The notes: a model not told the origin generated them from the sequence alone. A stretch of DNA of 64,000 nt from Pohlia nutans (GCA_022496805.1 CM040103.1:8574001-8638000); one strand, 5' to 3'; positions 1-11,001 are shown, numbered from the stretch's first letter. Made by a program: numbers and translations.

Positions 1-450
1 TTGTTCGCGCTTATGTTCTGCCGGTACCAGCACTACAATTTTAGATTCCTCGGGTGTTCAAGTTTTTCTCACGCTTTTGATCTGCCGGTACTAGCACTTC
101 GATTTGATTTTCTCCAATGTTCAAGTTTTTCTCGCACTTTTGGTCTGCCGGTACAAGCACTGTGATTTTGGTTTCCTCAGGTATTCTAGTTTTACTCGCG
201 CTTTTGGTTTGCCAGTACCGGCACTACAATTTTGGTTTTCTCCGGTGTTAAAGTTTTACTCGCGCTCTTGGGCTGCCAATACCGGCGCTGCGATTTTGGT
301 TTTCTCAGGTATTCAAGTTTTGCTTGCGCTTTAAGTTTGCCGGTACCGGCATTGCCATTTTGGTTTAGTCGGGTGTTCAAGTTTAGCTCGCGATTTTCGT
401 CTGCCGGTACAGACAATGCAATTTTGGCTTCTTCCTTTCGACAATTTCTT
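1..450. repeat. 64-bp tandem array (minisatellite)
   Basis: Seven imperfect copies of a 63-64 bp unit, marked by TGCCGGTACC-like cores at 19, 83, 146, 210, 274, 338 and 402. The unit also carries TTCAAGTTTT and CTCGCGCTTTTGG. The array starts at the window edge and probably continues to the left. Short open frames across it on both strands are by-products of the periodicity; 64 is not a multiple of three, so the frame shifts at each unit and coding is unlikely. Confidence 0.93.
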
Positions 451-487
451 TAGAATTAGCGTGGCCAGCATTATATGCACTGAAAAG

Positions 488-495
488 TATAAATA
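488..495 (+). promoter_or_regulatory. possible TATA box
   Basis: TATAAATA lies 46 bp upstream of the ATG that opens the 67-codon repeat frame at 541. The placement suits a plant core promoter, but no other promoter element or transcript is visible, so this may be chance in AT-rich DNA. Confidence 0.25.
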
Positions 496-540
496 CACAT
501 ACGTGTGTAACCTCCAGGAGAATCAAACTTCAATTTCGAC

Positions 541-1253
541 ATGATCGCCTCAGTACCACAAAAAGAACTGTCAGTACCCGGAGTCCTTCCGCAATTTCAA
601 AGGCACATAATATACCATTGGAAAGGTTGTTTCAAGACCTTTCCAGCGGTATATTACCTACTCCATGATTTAAAAAATTACAGTCGCTACATCGAAAAGA
701 AACTTCGGCAGAATCATACTTTTGAAGATCTCAATCTCATCTTGGCCGCATCAAGACCCCAAATAGAATTGCTGGTACCCGCAGTCCTTTTCCTACAATT
801 TCAAGGGCGCATAATATACCATTGGAAAGGTATTTTCAAGATCTTTCCAACCGTATATTACACGCTCCAAGATTTTAAAAATTACAGTCGCCACACCGAA
901 ATGAAATTTCAATAGAATCAAACTTTTGAAAATCTTAATCTCGTCTTGGCCGCTTTGAGACCCCAAAAAGAACTGCCGATACCTGGAGTCCTTTTAGAAT
1001 TTCAAGGGCGCATAATATACCATTGGAAAGGTTTTTTCAAGACCTTTCCAAAGGTATATTACACGCTCCATGATTTTAAAAATTACAGTCGCCACACCGA
1101 AAAGAAACTTCAGCAGAATCAAACCTCTGAAAATCTCAATCTCGTCTTGGCTGCTTCGAGACCTCAAATAGAACTGTCGGTACCCGGAGTCCTTCCAGAA
1201 TTTCAAGGGCGCATAATATACCATTGGAAAGGTTGTTTCAAGACCTTTGCGAA
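541..1253 (+). repeat. about 201-bp tandem array with open 67-codon frame
   Basis: About 3.6 units of 201-204 bp, with the core ACCATTGGAAAGG at 614, 818, 1019 and 1220. The period is a multiple of three, so one plus-strand frame runs from ATG 541 to 1290, broken only by TAG at 913-915. Each unit encodes a similar peptide (ELSVPGVLPEFQGRIIYHWK-like). Each unit also holds an inverted repeat with 17-base arms, TATACCATTGGAAAGGT and its near-complement, around a loop of about 9 bases. I recognise no protein family. It may be a repeat protein fragment or non-coding satellite whose period happens to preserve the frame; I favour the second. Confidence 0.85.
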
Positions 1254-2072
1254 CGGATCAACAAAGTATATAACTTTTTGTTTCAGATAATACATTTTGC
1301 TACCTTGAAACTTCTTAAAATGATTCATTTCAACTGTTATTTGTATATGTTAGTAGTTACATTTGACCATGAAGACACAAGAAACAAGCGGCTAGTCGCG
1401 TAGTCTCTGCCTTAGAAACAAAAACGCCAAATGTTTTTACTGTCCAACCATGTTGTCCATGTAACTTATAGGAACTTGTGCACTGAAACATGTGTTTTTA
1501 CTTACCAATACTATTACCAGTATTTAATTATAAAACTTGAAAGTTAAAATTAAAAGTTTCCTTCTAAAATTTGATTACAAATAAGATTTCAATATGTTAA
1601 GAGTATGTTTTTTTGAAATGAATTTGAAATGAGATATGTTAAATGTGGTGATTCTTTGAACTTTTTGTGTTCCTAAAATTTACAACCTCATTTTTGTAAG
1701 GCCACTTTTGAACTACAATCAATCAGTTTTGGCTTGATCAACATGACATACTTTTACATTTGTAATTTAAAAAATATATTTACTCTAGTATCATAAAATC
1801 CAACTACTACATAGGAGAATAACTTGATGAAATATGTCCAAAAACATTGGATGACTTTCATCCAAACATAAATGAGAACATGGAGTGAATTTGAATCTGT
1901 TAATCCAGAAACTAAACATTGTGACATTTAGGGGTTAAAACACAATAAGTAAATAGGTAATGTGAAAATGCAATGAAAATGCATTGAATAACTAAAGAAT
2001 GCTAAAGTATGATCATATGAGAATGATGGTATGAATATGATGATACGTTTTTGTTGCCAAAGTTAGTACACA
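1254..2072. other. intergenic, AT-rich
   Basis: No coding signal. The only recognisable feature is the right terminus of a TTAA-type MITE near 1934. The rest is anonymous AT-rich sequence up to the Tc1-like insertion. Confidence 0.6.
1900..1938. mobile_element. right end of a TTAA-type MITE
   Basis: CATTTAGGGG followed by TTAA (1935-1938) matches the right terminus of the TTAA-flanked MITE family seen throughout the window. I could not find its left end, so the copy is truncated or decayed. The start given is nominal. Confidence 0.5.
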
Positions 2073-2074
2073 TA

Positions 2075-3738
2075 CAGTGGTTAGCAAAAGTGTTTGGACA
2101 GTAATGACAATCTCAGTTTAGTAGTAACACTTGTCAAGTTTGGTAGGTAGGTGCTGATTTTTTCAGCTAATTATAACTAAAGAGCCATTTGTAAACTAGA
2201 AAGAGTACCATCATTGACATTGAGCCACTTGCAAGGGCAGCAGTTCATGATGTGTCAATCATGGGTGTCCAATTCATTATGCACACAAGTTGTGCATCTA
2301 AAAAATCTTGAGAATGAACATGTATTTATGGAGACCTCTTGCATTTCATGATTCATTGTGATTGAGTAAGATTGCTCTTGATTAGCTATGGCTCCTAGAA
2401 GGTCTCTTGCTGAACGTGAGTTAGTTCTTCAGATGCATGAGAGAAGGAATTCGTACTCTGAAATTTCAGCGGTTTTAGGCATCTCTCGAAGCACTTGCCA
2501 TGCTATTGTGCGGAGGTTTACAATAAGAGGTCATTTGAGAGATGCTCCTTCACAAGGGAGACCTCGAATTCTTGATGAACATGGTGATCGTGAGGTTGTA
2601 AGGTTGTTGAATGCACCATCTAATGGTATAGCTGCAGCAGTGGGTAGAGAAATGCGATCTCAAGGATTGGATTTGAGTGATGATACAGTTAGAAGATGTC
2701 TTCGGAGGCAGGGATTGAGAGCACGAGTGAAAACTAAGAAGTCAATCTTGTCAAAAAAGCACAAAGCACGTCGATATGCATGGGCAAAGAAGTGTAGGCA
2801 TGCAAGTTGGATGGATTGGAGTTATGTGATTTTTTCAGATGAGTCAAAATTCAATTTGTTTGGCTCAGATGGAAGGCAGTATTGTTGGAGGAAGAGAGGA
2901 GAGCATCTTTTAGATCAGCATGTGCAAGCTACTATCAAATTTGGGGGTAGAAACATTATGGTTTGGGGATGTATGACTTGGGAGGGAGTTGGCAACCTTC
3001 GTCTTATAGAAGGGAACATGGATAAGTTTGTGTATCGGGAAATTTTGGAGATGGAGCTCATAAATACTATACACATGCATGATTTAGGAGAGAACGTTAT
3101 TTTTCAACACGACAACAATCCCAAACATACTTCTAAGTATGTTACAGATTGGTTGTTAGCACAGGAGTTTCAACTAATTTGGCATCTGGCTCAATCTCCT
3201 GACTTAAATCCTATAGAACACCTTTGGAATGAAGTAGATTGTCGTATGAGAATGTCGGAGAAGAAACCCACTAACAAAAAGGATTTGTGGGAGAAATTGC
3301 AAGAAATTTGGTATAGCATTGAGATTGATACCGTGAGGAAATTGATCATGTCTATGCCTGAGAGAGCTGCAGATGTTTATCAAGCAAAAGGTGGCTATAC
3401 ACGATGGTAGTTATTATGATTGTACATTCAAGTTTTTAGGTAGTCATCATGATTCTACATTCAAGTTTTTAGCTTGATTTTGTAGCTCATGGCTTTGTTT
3501 CCCATGTAAATAAATAACCACTTCACTTTTTGCATGAAGAATTGGACACCCACATCATGTGTTTTATTTTTGATTGATTTCTTGATTGACATTTTTGATT
3601 ATGAATGTTATGTTACATGTTTGTTGTAACTATGTGATTGTATGTTTAAATTTTTACAACTTGAATGTGAGTTATGTAGGAAAACTAGCTCATATTGGAA
3701 GTGGAAGCGTCCTGTCCGAACACTTCTGATGACCACTG
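2075..3738 (+). mobile_element. Tc1-like DNA transposon, complete (copy A)
   Basis: A 1664-bp element bounded by 27-bp terminal inverted repeats beginning CAGTGGT and matching at 23 of 27 positions. It is flanked by TA at 2073-2074 and 3739-3740, the target duplication expected of Tc1/mariner. It carries one intact transposase frame (2388-3410). A CAGT start, TA target and a DD34E transposase together place it in the Tc1 group rather than among the DD39D mariner-like elements usual in plants. Open frame plus recognisable termini suggest it is fairly young and could be autonomous. Confidence 0.95.
2388..3410 (+). CDS. Tc1-like transposase, DD34E, intact
   Basis: A single uninterrupted frame of 340 residues, the usual length for Tc1 transposases. 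Residues 1-50 form a helix-turn-helix, followed by the GRPR minor-groove motif at 57-60 and a second helix-turn-helix near 90-115. A basic stretch (KTKKSILSKKHKARR) at about 115-129 may be the nuclear localisation signal. The DDE catalytic domain has Asp151 (FSDESKFNLF), Asp242 (QHDNNPKHTS) and Glu277 (SPDLNPIEHLW), with exactly 34 residues between the last two. The protein would bind the TIRs and cut and paste the element at TA sites. No introns, no stops, and all three acidic residues are present, so activity is plausible. The ATG at 2388 is the first in frame and precedes the DNA-binding domain directly. Confidence 0.95.
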   Translation: MAPRRSLAERELVLQMHERRNSYSEISAVLGISRSTCHAIVRRFTIRGHLRDAPSQGRPRILDEHGDREVVRLLNAPSNGIAAAVGREMRSQGLDLSDDTVRRCLRRQGLRARVKTKKSILSKKHKARRYAWAKKCRHASWMDWSYVIFSDESKFNLFGSDGRQYCWRKRGEHLLDQHVQATIKFGGRNIMVWGCMTWEGVGNLRLIEGNMDKFVYREILEMELINTIHMHDLGENVIFQHDNNPKHTSKYVTDWLLAQEFQLIWHLAQSPDLNPIEHLWNEVDCRMRMSEKKPTNKKDLWEKLQEIWYSIEIDTVRKLIMSMPERAADVYQAKGGYTRW

Positions 3739-3740
3739 TA

Positions 3741-4411
3741 TATAGAAGCAATAGTTCAAATCAACTTTGAACTTGCTATATACACTATAACACACGGCCA
3801 CTACAACACACTATATGGCACTATATAACACTAACTCCATCATCACAAAACTCCACAATACATACCAAAAGTTAAAACACCTAGGTACTCGGCTCGCTCA
3901 AAACCAAATGCAACAAACACCAAGATTCCGGAACACTCCACCATTGCAATAACCAACTAATTGAAACTCAACAACAACTAACCTAAAACATGATCCCATC
4001 AATGAAAGTGAAACCAACAGCTCACCTCTGGATCTGGCTCTGGTTGAAAAAATAGCATGCAAATATCATACATCACGGCCACATCATAAGTCACAGCACG
4101 AATTCCAACACTGCTCCATCAAATTCCTCAATGTTGCACAAGAAACGAGCTCCCCAAGAACATGTAAGAATTTGAACGACACATTGAGAGAATATTATAC
4201 CATTGAGAGAACACTCTACCAAATTTGAAAATACAAAAATCAACTGTGCAATTATCAATTAATTATCGATTATCAATTAATTGCAAGTATCAATTGTGGT
4301 CACCTATAAAAGCAACTAAATAAGAGATAAATTTGAATAAACAGAATATTTCAAATTAAACCTACTAAGTTCAAATTTGCTAAGATTAAAAAAAAGTGAC
4401 AAGATGATTAC
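3741..4411. other. intergenic
   Basis: AT-rich sequence after the Tc1-like element. I looked on the minus strand for downstream decarboxylase exons that would follow the fragment at 4412-4616 and saw none. Short TAATTATC/CAATTAAT runs near 4250-4280 are low complexity. Confidence 0.5.
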
Positions 4412-4616
4412 CAGAGGTAAGAAACTGGTGGGGGAGTTGCAAGACTTTCCAAGCCAATCCTGAACGATCATATCCAACTCGGTGGCAGCAGGGGAGGTAA
4501 TCCTGTTGAAGCCCCCACTCAGCATCTCCCCCAGAAATCCTGCAGTGCTGCCATTGGAAGGGTAATAGCCGAAGAAATTAGGGCTCTGTCAGTGCGTCAC
4601 TCCCAACACAATTTTT
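4412..4616 (-). pseudogene. aromatic L-amino-acid decarboxylase exon fragment, broken
   Basis: On the minus strand one frame reads KIVLGVTH, a stop (TGA; plus strand 4589-4591), then [45 protein letters not shown] and LGK, ending at a GTAATC donor. This matches the N-terminal substrate-pocket segment of plant group II PLP decarboxylases (tyrosine/DOPA/tryptophan type), where H-W-Q-S/H-P and SPAxTELE are hallmarks. The stop sits where the family has Trp, and about five residues are missing between GFN and ITSPAA. No PLP-lysine exon or other exon is visible nearby. It is a dead fragment, possibly left by a local duplication. The assignment to the decarboxylase family is firm; the substrate cannot be told. 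Confidence 0.75.
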
Positions 4617-4619
4617 CTC

Positions 4620-5880
4620 TGCACATATGCTCAGCCAACACATCGACAACTAATACTAATCAATCTCCAAGAAAAAACAAACCCTACTATCATCATCTCC
4701 AGGGCTCACTGTTTAAACCCTACAAAAGCGTATCAGAATTCTGACTCCACTCTAACCATGAAATCCCCACCGGGATTAAAAGGCGCCAGAGCGCAAAAAG
4801 AACAACGAGCCGAGAGAACAGACAGCCGAGGGCCGTGGAAGCAAAAAGCGACAGAAAACCCTAAAAAAAAGGACAGAACAGAAAGAAAGCAAACAAAGCC
4901 GGAGAAGAAACCACGCAAGGTCCACACCGAGGGCGGAGCAGACAGAAGCAGAGCGCCAGAACAGCAAGCAGGCAACGAGCAGGAGGAAGCGAGCTCCCAA
5001 CAGAGAGTGGGCATCGTCACCACCACACACGGAATCCAAACACCACAAAATCAATGCCAAGAACTCTCCACCTCAAGAGCAAACCTACAGTACCAACCGC
5101 GCCCGGAAGGAAAGAGGAGACACTTGTTCCGCTTGTGCTCCTTGTTTTACCTGATGTACTTTCACAATTCAGCACTGTATACTTTCACTGTATACTTTCA
5201 CTGTTCACCAGTGTAACTCCTGAAAACGCAGCGTTTTCGTGGTCTCTCCCCTTTAGGGGCAGAGACAACAAAGGAAACACATACATACTCTTTCAATAGC
5301 GTATTGAGCATTACATGTTGAACTGACTTCTCATTTTTCCATATGACAATTTTAAAATCTTGTGCATTTTCAATTGTTCTTGGCTGTTCTCATGCACCGC
5401 ACTGTAGAAGAGGCCTTGGACACTTTCAAGAAGCATCCTGCATCCAAGAGTGCAAGTTGTGTTTGTTTTGAAGCCCCAGAAGTGTGTCTAGTTCTTCTTC
5501 AAAAGAAACTAGATTGGCATGTGCTAGAGTTTGGTATGACAATCGTATATATGGAATCATCCTTGCGAGTGTATGCACATTGTCTCTATTATATTCTCGA
5601 TATAAAAAGCCCGTGGGGAAATTGCTTCCCGATATCAATGATGTTTTTTTATTTTTGAATAGAGGGGGTAATAGACTAGGTTGGCTTGTGCTAGAGTTTG
5701 ACACAACAATTGAGCAGTGGAATTATCTTGGAGTGTGTGCTTGGTTTGTATTATGGAATAGAATAGGTGGTCTGTGTTGGAGTTGACCATGACAGTTCCA
5801 GGTGGAACCATCTTGGTGTGCGTGCGTGTGTATTTACGGCCTGTTTAATAGGTGGTGGGCTTGTGCCATAGTGACTCTAG
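4620..5880. other. intergenic with degenerate repeats
   Basis: 4750-5110 is a purine-rich, GC-richer block that reads open on several frames but resembles no family. Around 5215-5270, GTAACTCCTGAAAACG and TTTTCGTGGTCTCTCCCC recur in degenerate form at 7610-7650, so this is an old dispersed repeat. From about 5510 to 5830 there are three weak copies of a unit containing GGCWTGTGCTAGAGTTTG. No gene is supported. Confidence 0.5.
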
Positions 5881-6221
5881 CCCCTAAACGTCCCAACGTC
5901 CAAAAACTGGATCACAAATAGATTCAAAGCCTTGCAACTTTCTCATACAATCTCGGATGACTTTCATCCAAGCCATATTTTGCAAGCCTATTATCAATAA
6001 AAGTAAATCTCTTGGGATGGAGAGATATTGATAATATTGGAGGCCTCCAAATGCAACATAACAACCAACCGTACTTCTTATTTCCTGTACCATCCCTAAG
6101 CTGAAACCAATTTCTACTCTACTTGCTACAGGATTGAGCAATATTTTGGAGAACTCATTTGTAATGTCGCCCATTCAGAATTTCGGAAATGCAATCAGTG
6201 CATGTTTAATATGTGTTGAAC

Positions 6222-6812
6222 CCTTATACGCCCACAACTCTTTCCAGACAGCCCTCTCCAGATTTGGAGAACTGCAAAGATGTATTTTAAAATGCAACTA
6301 TGAGGGATATTTTGAGCTTGATGTTTGAATAAAATCAGTATGTTAAGAATTTTAAATTCTACCCATACGGTTAGATCTATGATTGCACTCACCAATATTT
6401 TTGTATAAAATTTGAATCTCAATATTCAAGATTTTTTTGTAATTTGAATACGAACAAGATATTATTAATGATCTATGGATGATATTTGTTGTGATTAGTT
6501 GAAATGTAACACTCTAAGAGTAGTGATTTTTGGAGATTTTTTGGTTGCTTATTTTCGTTGCTTAATTTTATGAGTTATTTTTTTTAAGAGCACTTTTCAA
6601 CTAAGATCTTAATTTTTTTTTGGTGCCTTGTTGCAATTTGAATTGAGGCATAAAATTTTCACAAATCATCCTTTCTAATCAGTTCACACATCCATGAAGC
6701 TAAATTTTCATAAAATCTATAGAAAGAGATTCACACTGCAAATTGTGCATGTTGGATGAGAAAACGGAGTTTGATTTTAAACATCATCCTGAAATTGGAC
6801 TCTTGAACAGTT
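6222..6812 (+). mobile_element. TTAA-type MITE, long subfamily, decayed
   Basis: Internal sequence (ATTTTAAAATGCAACTATGAGG, then CCATACGGTTAGATC, then GATTTTTGGAGATTTTTTGG) lines up with the intact copy at 27591-28158. Both termini are damaged: the left reads TTGAACCCTTATACG and the right GTTAGGCATTAG. It is one of the older copies in the window. Confidence 0.7.
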
Positions 6813-7852
6813 AGGCATTAGTTATGTTGTGTTTTCATATTTAGTGTTTACGGTAACACTTTGGGAATAAGTAAATTTATCAAATTTATGTAGTATTAAT
6901 ACTAGAAGAGTCACTACAAGGGCTACTTTCACTGAACTTGTTGAAATCTGTGAGGTAGCATGTAAAGAGTGAAAATAGTAACATGTGAGGTTGCACATGA
7001 ATTCCATACAAGGGGTTGTAGAAATGTTCAATTGCATTATTGATTAAATGGGATACTCCTACAATCCCTTCCTATAATTTTATGCGTAGTGAGAGTCATA
7101 TAGGCTATCTTTTTTTTAGCAAGAATCCATTTGCAATTGTACCAAGATTTTACATCCAAGGGTTTGACACAATCCGTATCAACTACAATTGCTAAATCCA
7201 TTTTTTTCTTCCGTCCAACCGTTGTTGTTTTTTTCTGTGACTAAACTAAATTGCTTCACAAAATATATTGTTCAAAGATGGATGATTGAAAATAATGTAA
7301 CAAGAAAATAAATCCAAAATTTCTATAAAAGATAAAGAAAAAGTATGTAATTAAAAATTCACTTTGTTACATTTTGAATTATTGTAAATGTTTTTGGATA
7401 AATAAATCATATTTCATCTAGATTTTTCCATAATTTTATGAAGATAATGGCTGAAAATACGACAACTTAGTTTTATCATTTCACTGAAGATCTAGACTTG
7501 GACTGCTTTGAATTGCTTCAAAATATTGAAAATAAAGGAGCTAGTGGCGTAGCATCCGTCTTAGTATTTACCTTAGATTTACTTTTACAGCTTGTTTATG
7601 TTGTTCACTAAGTAACTCCTTGATAATCAAACATTTTCGTAGTCTCTCCCCTGATGCATAAGGTTCTTTAACAATTAGTGAAGTCCACCCTTTTCAATAG
7701 TAGCACTATTGATGAATCAACAGTGTTTCACCTTCCAACTTTTTTGAGTTAAAGCTGATGTGGACTTGCCATGATTTGGGGATTTGCTACATCGAATTGG
7801 GAATAGTGGCTAGATTATAAGGAGCTGGTAGAGAAGAGCTAAAGAACCTTAA
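6813..7852. other. intergenic, AT-rich
   Basis: No gene-like sequence. A degenerate copy of the repeat at 5215-5270 lies near 7610-7650. The rest is anonymous. Confidence 0.5.
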
Positions 7853-8391
7853 CCCCTAAAAGCCCGAGGGGTATTGAACGAAACATAGATGTGTTATAAT
7901 ATGTGTCTTCCATATGTTTGATGAAGTTTGCTTCGATAGATGAAATGTAGAGCATCATCTCTACAAATTATCCGTATGGTCAAACTTCCAAAAATAACTT
8001 TAGATCATTTTAAATGAATTTAAAAGCATTAACATTTGAAAATTTGTATAAATTATAATTTTCAATTTTAGAATTCAAAATTTAGTTTGATTGGTTAGAG
8101 TTGGGCTATCTATTGTAAACTTCAAAAAAGCAAAAGAAATGATGGAGGGATCATCATTACTTTCCCCAAATAGAAAATTTTATAACACTACGACAATGTT
8201 GAGGTGATCTACTTTGAAAAATTCTCCCGGGTGGAGTTTAACTCGGATTGCCATAATTCAAATTGGGTTGGAAAGTAGACTTGATGTGGTATTTAAAAAA
8301 AATTTAAAAAAAAGATTTCAATTTTTTTTGTTCCGAGCAGCCCGTTAAATTCGGGCAGAGATCAGAAAATGGTCGTTTGAGCTATTAGGGG
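7853..8391 (-). mobile_element. TTAA-type MITE (539 bp)
   Basis: TTAA at 7849-7852, then CCCCTAAAAGCCCG; at the other end CTATTAGGGG followed by TTAA 8392-8395. The interior is the reverse complement of the copy at 15264-15805 (shared CCGTATGGTCAAACTT and AACATTGTC-type blocks). There is no coding capacity, so it is a non-autonomous element. Confidence 0.85.
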
Positions 8392-8395
8392 TTAA

Positions 8396-8752
8396 TATGT
8401 GGGGTGGGGAGAACAATGAGCTACGCTACGAGAACGGATGAAGGACGAGAATGCATTTTAGTGGAATCATGGACGAAGTATATTTGCTATGTCAGTGATA
8501 TTTAGCCCAAAAAATGAATATCCCGCAATTCCTTACAGTCAGAGCCAATAAAAATCACTGCAGCTTCCGACTACAAGTGGCCCAGATTCCCAATCCTACT
8601 CCCGAGAGGATATTCCAATGCGGACAGCATATTCTACAGAGGTCACAACTCAAAAACCGAATGGCTCTGGACAGTGTTTTTTCTGTATTTTTTTTCTTGA
8701 AGCCTAACTAGCGTCGTAAAAAAATTGGGAAATAACATTTGGCAAAATCTTA
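8396..8752. repeat. local duplication (partner at about 11690-11880)
   Basis: AAATCACTGCAG, TGGCCCAGATTCC, then CCGAGAGGATATTCCAATG and GCGGACA recur in the same order at about 11720-11850. The two are diverged local duplicates with no recognisable coding content. Confidence 0.5.
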
Positions 8753-9215
8753 GGCCCTCTTTACACTAGAGGCGAGGGGCCGTGTGAAAAGAAATTTCAG
8801 CCAATGGGATGCGTAGAAATCGAGAAGACCAAGGAAGGTCACTTTACACTTGAAATTTTCAGTCCAAGGGACAAAAGGAGGAGAAAATGACATGGACAAC
8901 ACTTTTTTCCTTCGTGGCAAGAAAAATATAAATTTTTGAAGGCCCCCGGATTTTCCGTCAAGCCCACCTCAAGAGGTGGGTCTAACGCAAATTCCGGGGG
9001 GCCGTCAAGCCAAAATTCTCACAACCAATCATTTTTTATTTTTTAAGAAATATGTAAGAGCTTTACTTTTTAAAACCGGTATTTTATTTTGTAGCCTCTT
9101 CTCACTTTACAGTATATCCAAAGGACGTCAAATTCAAAGTTTGGCTTCTCAAGAATGAGCCATGGCCCTTGGCCGGTTTTCTCCACGACTTCTCGTTTCT
9201 ATTGTAAAGAGGGCC
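8753..9215. mobile_element. Tourist/PIF-Harbinger-like MITE
   Basis: 463 bp with terminal inverted repeats GGCCCTCTTTACACTAG / GGCCCTCTTTACAATAG, flanked by TTA on both sides (8750-8752 and 9216-9218). A GGC/GGG start and a 3-bp TWA target duplication are typical of PIF/Harbinger MITEs. No transposase is encoded. Confidence 0.85.
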
Positions 9216-9422
9216 TTAAGCTTATAATCATATTTTGATAAAAAAAATTCATATTCTGATAGTTTTCTTCCAAAAATCAGGCTATCTTCACTACAAATGT
9301 AGAGAGAATATGGCAAAAAAAAATTCAAAATTTTCTCATTTTTTTCCTTAACAAAAGAGAAATGTCATATTCTGTAGAGGAATCTGGCGAAATATAGCCA
9401 GAAAAGAAAAAGTTGGCCTCAA

Positions 9423-9956
9423 CCCCTAAGTGCCCAATCAACCTATTATGCTTGATTTTTGGTCAAACGTTCAAAAAATCAAGTGTTTTAGCTTTATTGT
9501 AGTTGGTGTTTTCATTAGATGTTTAAGTTCAGTTATGATACATCTTTTGATCGTTGGGATTGGAAAATAAACCTCATTTGAAGTTTTTCCACCGTTGAGA
9601 AATTTGAAATTTGAGTGTCCAAAATACAAAGGGCTTTCTAAGAATGCTCCAATCATAGGTCTCTTTTATTTTTTTCACTTTCATATTTTTACTACTTGTA
9701 AATGTAACTTTTATCTACCTTAAACAAAAAAATTATATTAAATTTGAAAAAAATATATTTGTTTTGAATTTTTATCTTGTTTACATAATAAAATTTGTAA
9801 ATATTCAAAATATCTTCCAATCATGTTGAAATTTTTGTCATACCTTCATATTGCTGATGACTATCAATGAAAAATTATAAATCATCCAATGTGATATTTC
9901 AAGTATGCAAATTGTAGTGATTTGACTTTTTCAGAATAGGTGAAGACATTTAGGGG
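9423..9956 (-). mobile_element. TTAA-type MITE (534 bp)
   Basis: Left terminus CCCCTAAGTGCCC, preceded by TCAA (one substitution from TTAA). Right terminus ACATTTAGGGG followed by TTAA at 9957-9960. Non-coding, AT-rich interior. Confidence 0.8.
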
Positions 9957-9999
9957 TTAAAAACGGAGACCAAAAAAGTACCTTAGGATGACATTTTTC

Positions 10000-10120
10000 G
10001 GTGTTGTCAGTTAGTATCAGGCACGTCTGTTCACTATCCGGAATGGTCGTAATTCCCGAATGATCATAGGGCCTATTGGTGCTTGGCCAAATCGGTGATA
10101 AGTCAGCTCTTTCAAGGTTA
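10000..10120. repeat. duplicated segment interrupted by a MITE (partner 12470-12730)
   Basis: Sequence at 10050-10120 plus 10780-10920 (TTGGTGCTTGGCCAAATCGG, GGTTAGGAATACTATCC, TAGCTCTTGCTATCTTGC) is paralogous to continuous sequence at about 12500-12690. The partner lacks the MITE at 10122-10777 and has a single TTAA (12566-12569) at the junction. Confidence 0.75.
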
Positions 10121-10121
10121 A

Positions 10122-10777
10122 CCCCTAAAGGTTGGACCTATGACCATGGAATCATGCATTATTTATTACACTCAATTTTGTTACTAAAAAATATACAAGA
10201 ATTCAAATTTATATTTTTAGTAGATGAAGTCATATGCCTACTACATATCATGAACAATTACAAATTGCACTAGAAAATTCCAATTTTATTACCTAAGGTG
10301 TAAATTACAATGAAGAAAAGTTTAGTTAATGAAAATCAATCTGTGTATCTAAATTTAGAACTAATTGCAACACCTTGGTGATACTGACTGAACTTGTAAC
10401 TACAATAAAACACTCAATTTTCAAAATTTTCCAAAAATTCAAAGTGGAGTAGAAACTAGACTTGGCAAGCTTCATTTTGTTAGTTAAGTTCAAATGCAGT
10501 GGAACTCATTTTCATGTCCTAAATTTAGTTTAAGTAAAACAAGTAAAAAATTTCAAAATACACTATACGGTGGACCATTTTTACGACTCTTTTTGTAATT
10601 AGGACCCCATGTAAAATCTAAAAATAGTTTGAATGATTTGAATTTAACTTGAAGGGGTCGCATGACCAAGCAAAGTCCTTCACATACAAAAATTGGATGG
10701 AAATCATCCACATAGCAGTTGGAATTGAACAGTCACCTTCATTCATAAGCCAATTTTTGGTCTTGGCGGCATTTAGG
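10122..10777. mobile_element. TTAA-type MITE with local empty site
   Basis: TTAA at 10118-10121 precedes CCCCTAAAGGTTGG. The right end reads GGCATTTAGGGA followed by TTAG, a one-base change from TTAA. The uninserted paralogue at 12560-12580 reads CCAAG-TTAA-GGTTAGGAG, which fixes the insertion point and the 4-bp target. Confidence 0.8.
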
Positions 10778-11001
10778 GATTAGGGTTAGGAATACTATCC
10801 TAGCTCTTGCTATCTTGCAATTTGGATCTCAGTTGACAGCAGGAGTAGGGATCACAGAGGGAGGCTACATTAGCATGTTGGAAGGGACAGAAGCAACTAT
10901 CTTACTGTGGTAAGATCCCAAGACCGAGGGAACGCCCTACAAAACTTCGGGCCACCCCCGGACTTCATCCTCCTTGTTCTAGTGCTAACACTCATGTGGT
11001 T

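Noticed and set aside
4733..5216. Overlapping open frames of 80-150 residues on both strands
   Set aside because: Purine/pyrimidine-biased sequence leaves several frames open; no motif, splice structure or relative was recognised.
5884..6174. 96-residue minus-strand open frame
   Set aside because: Begins next to a CCCCTAAACGTCCC terminus resembling the TTAA elements and shows no family signature; probably repeat sequence.
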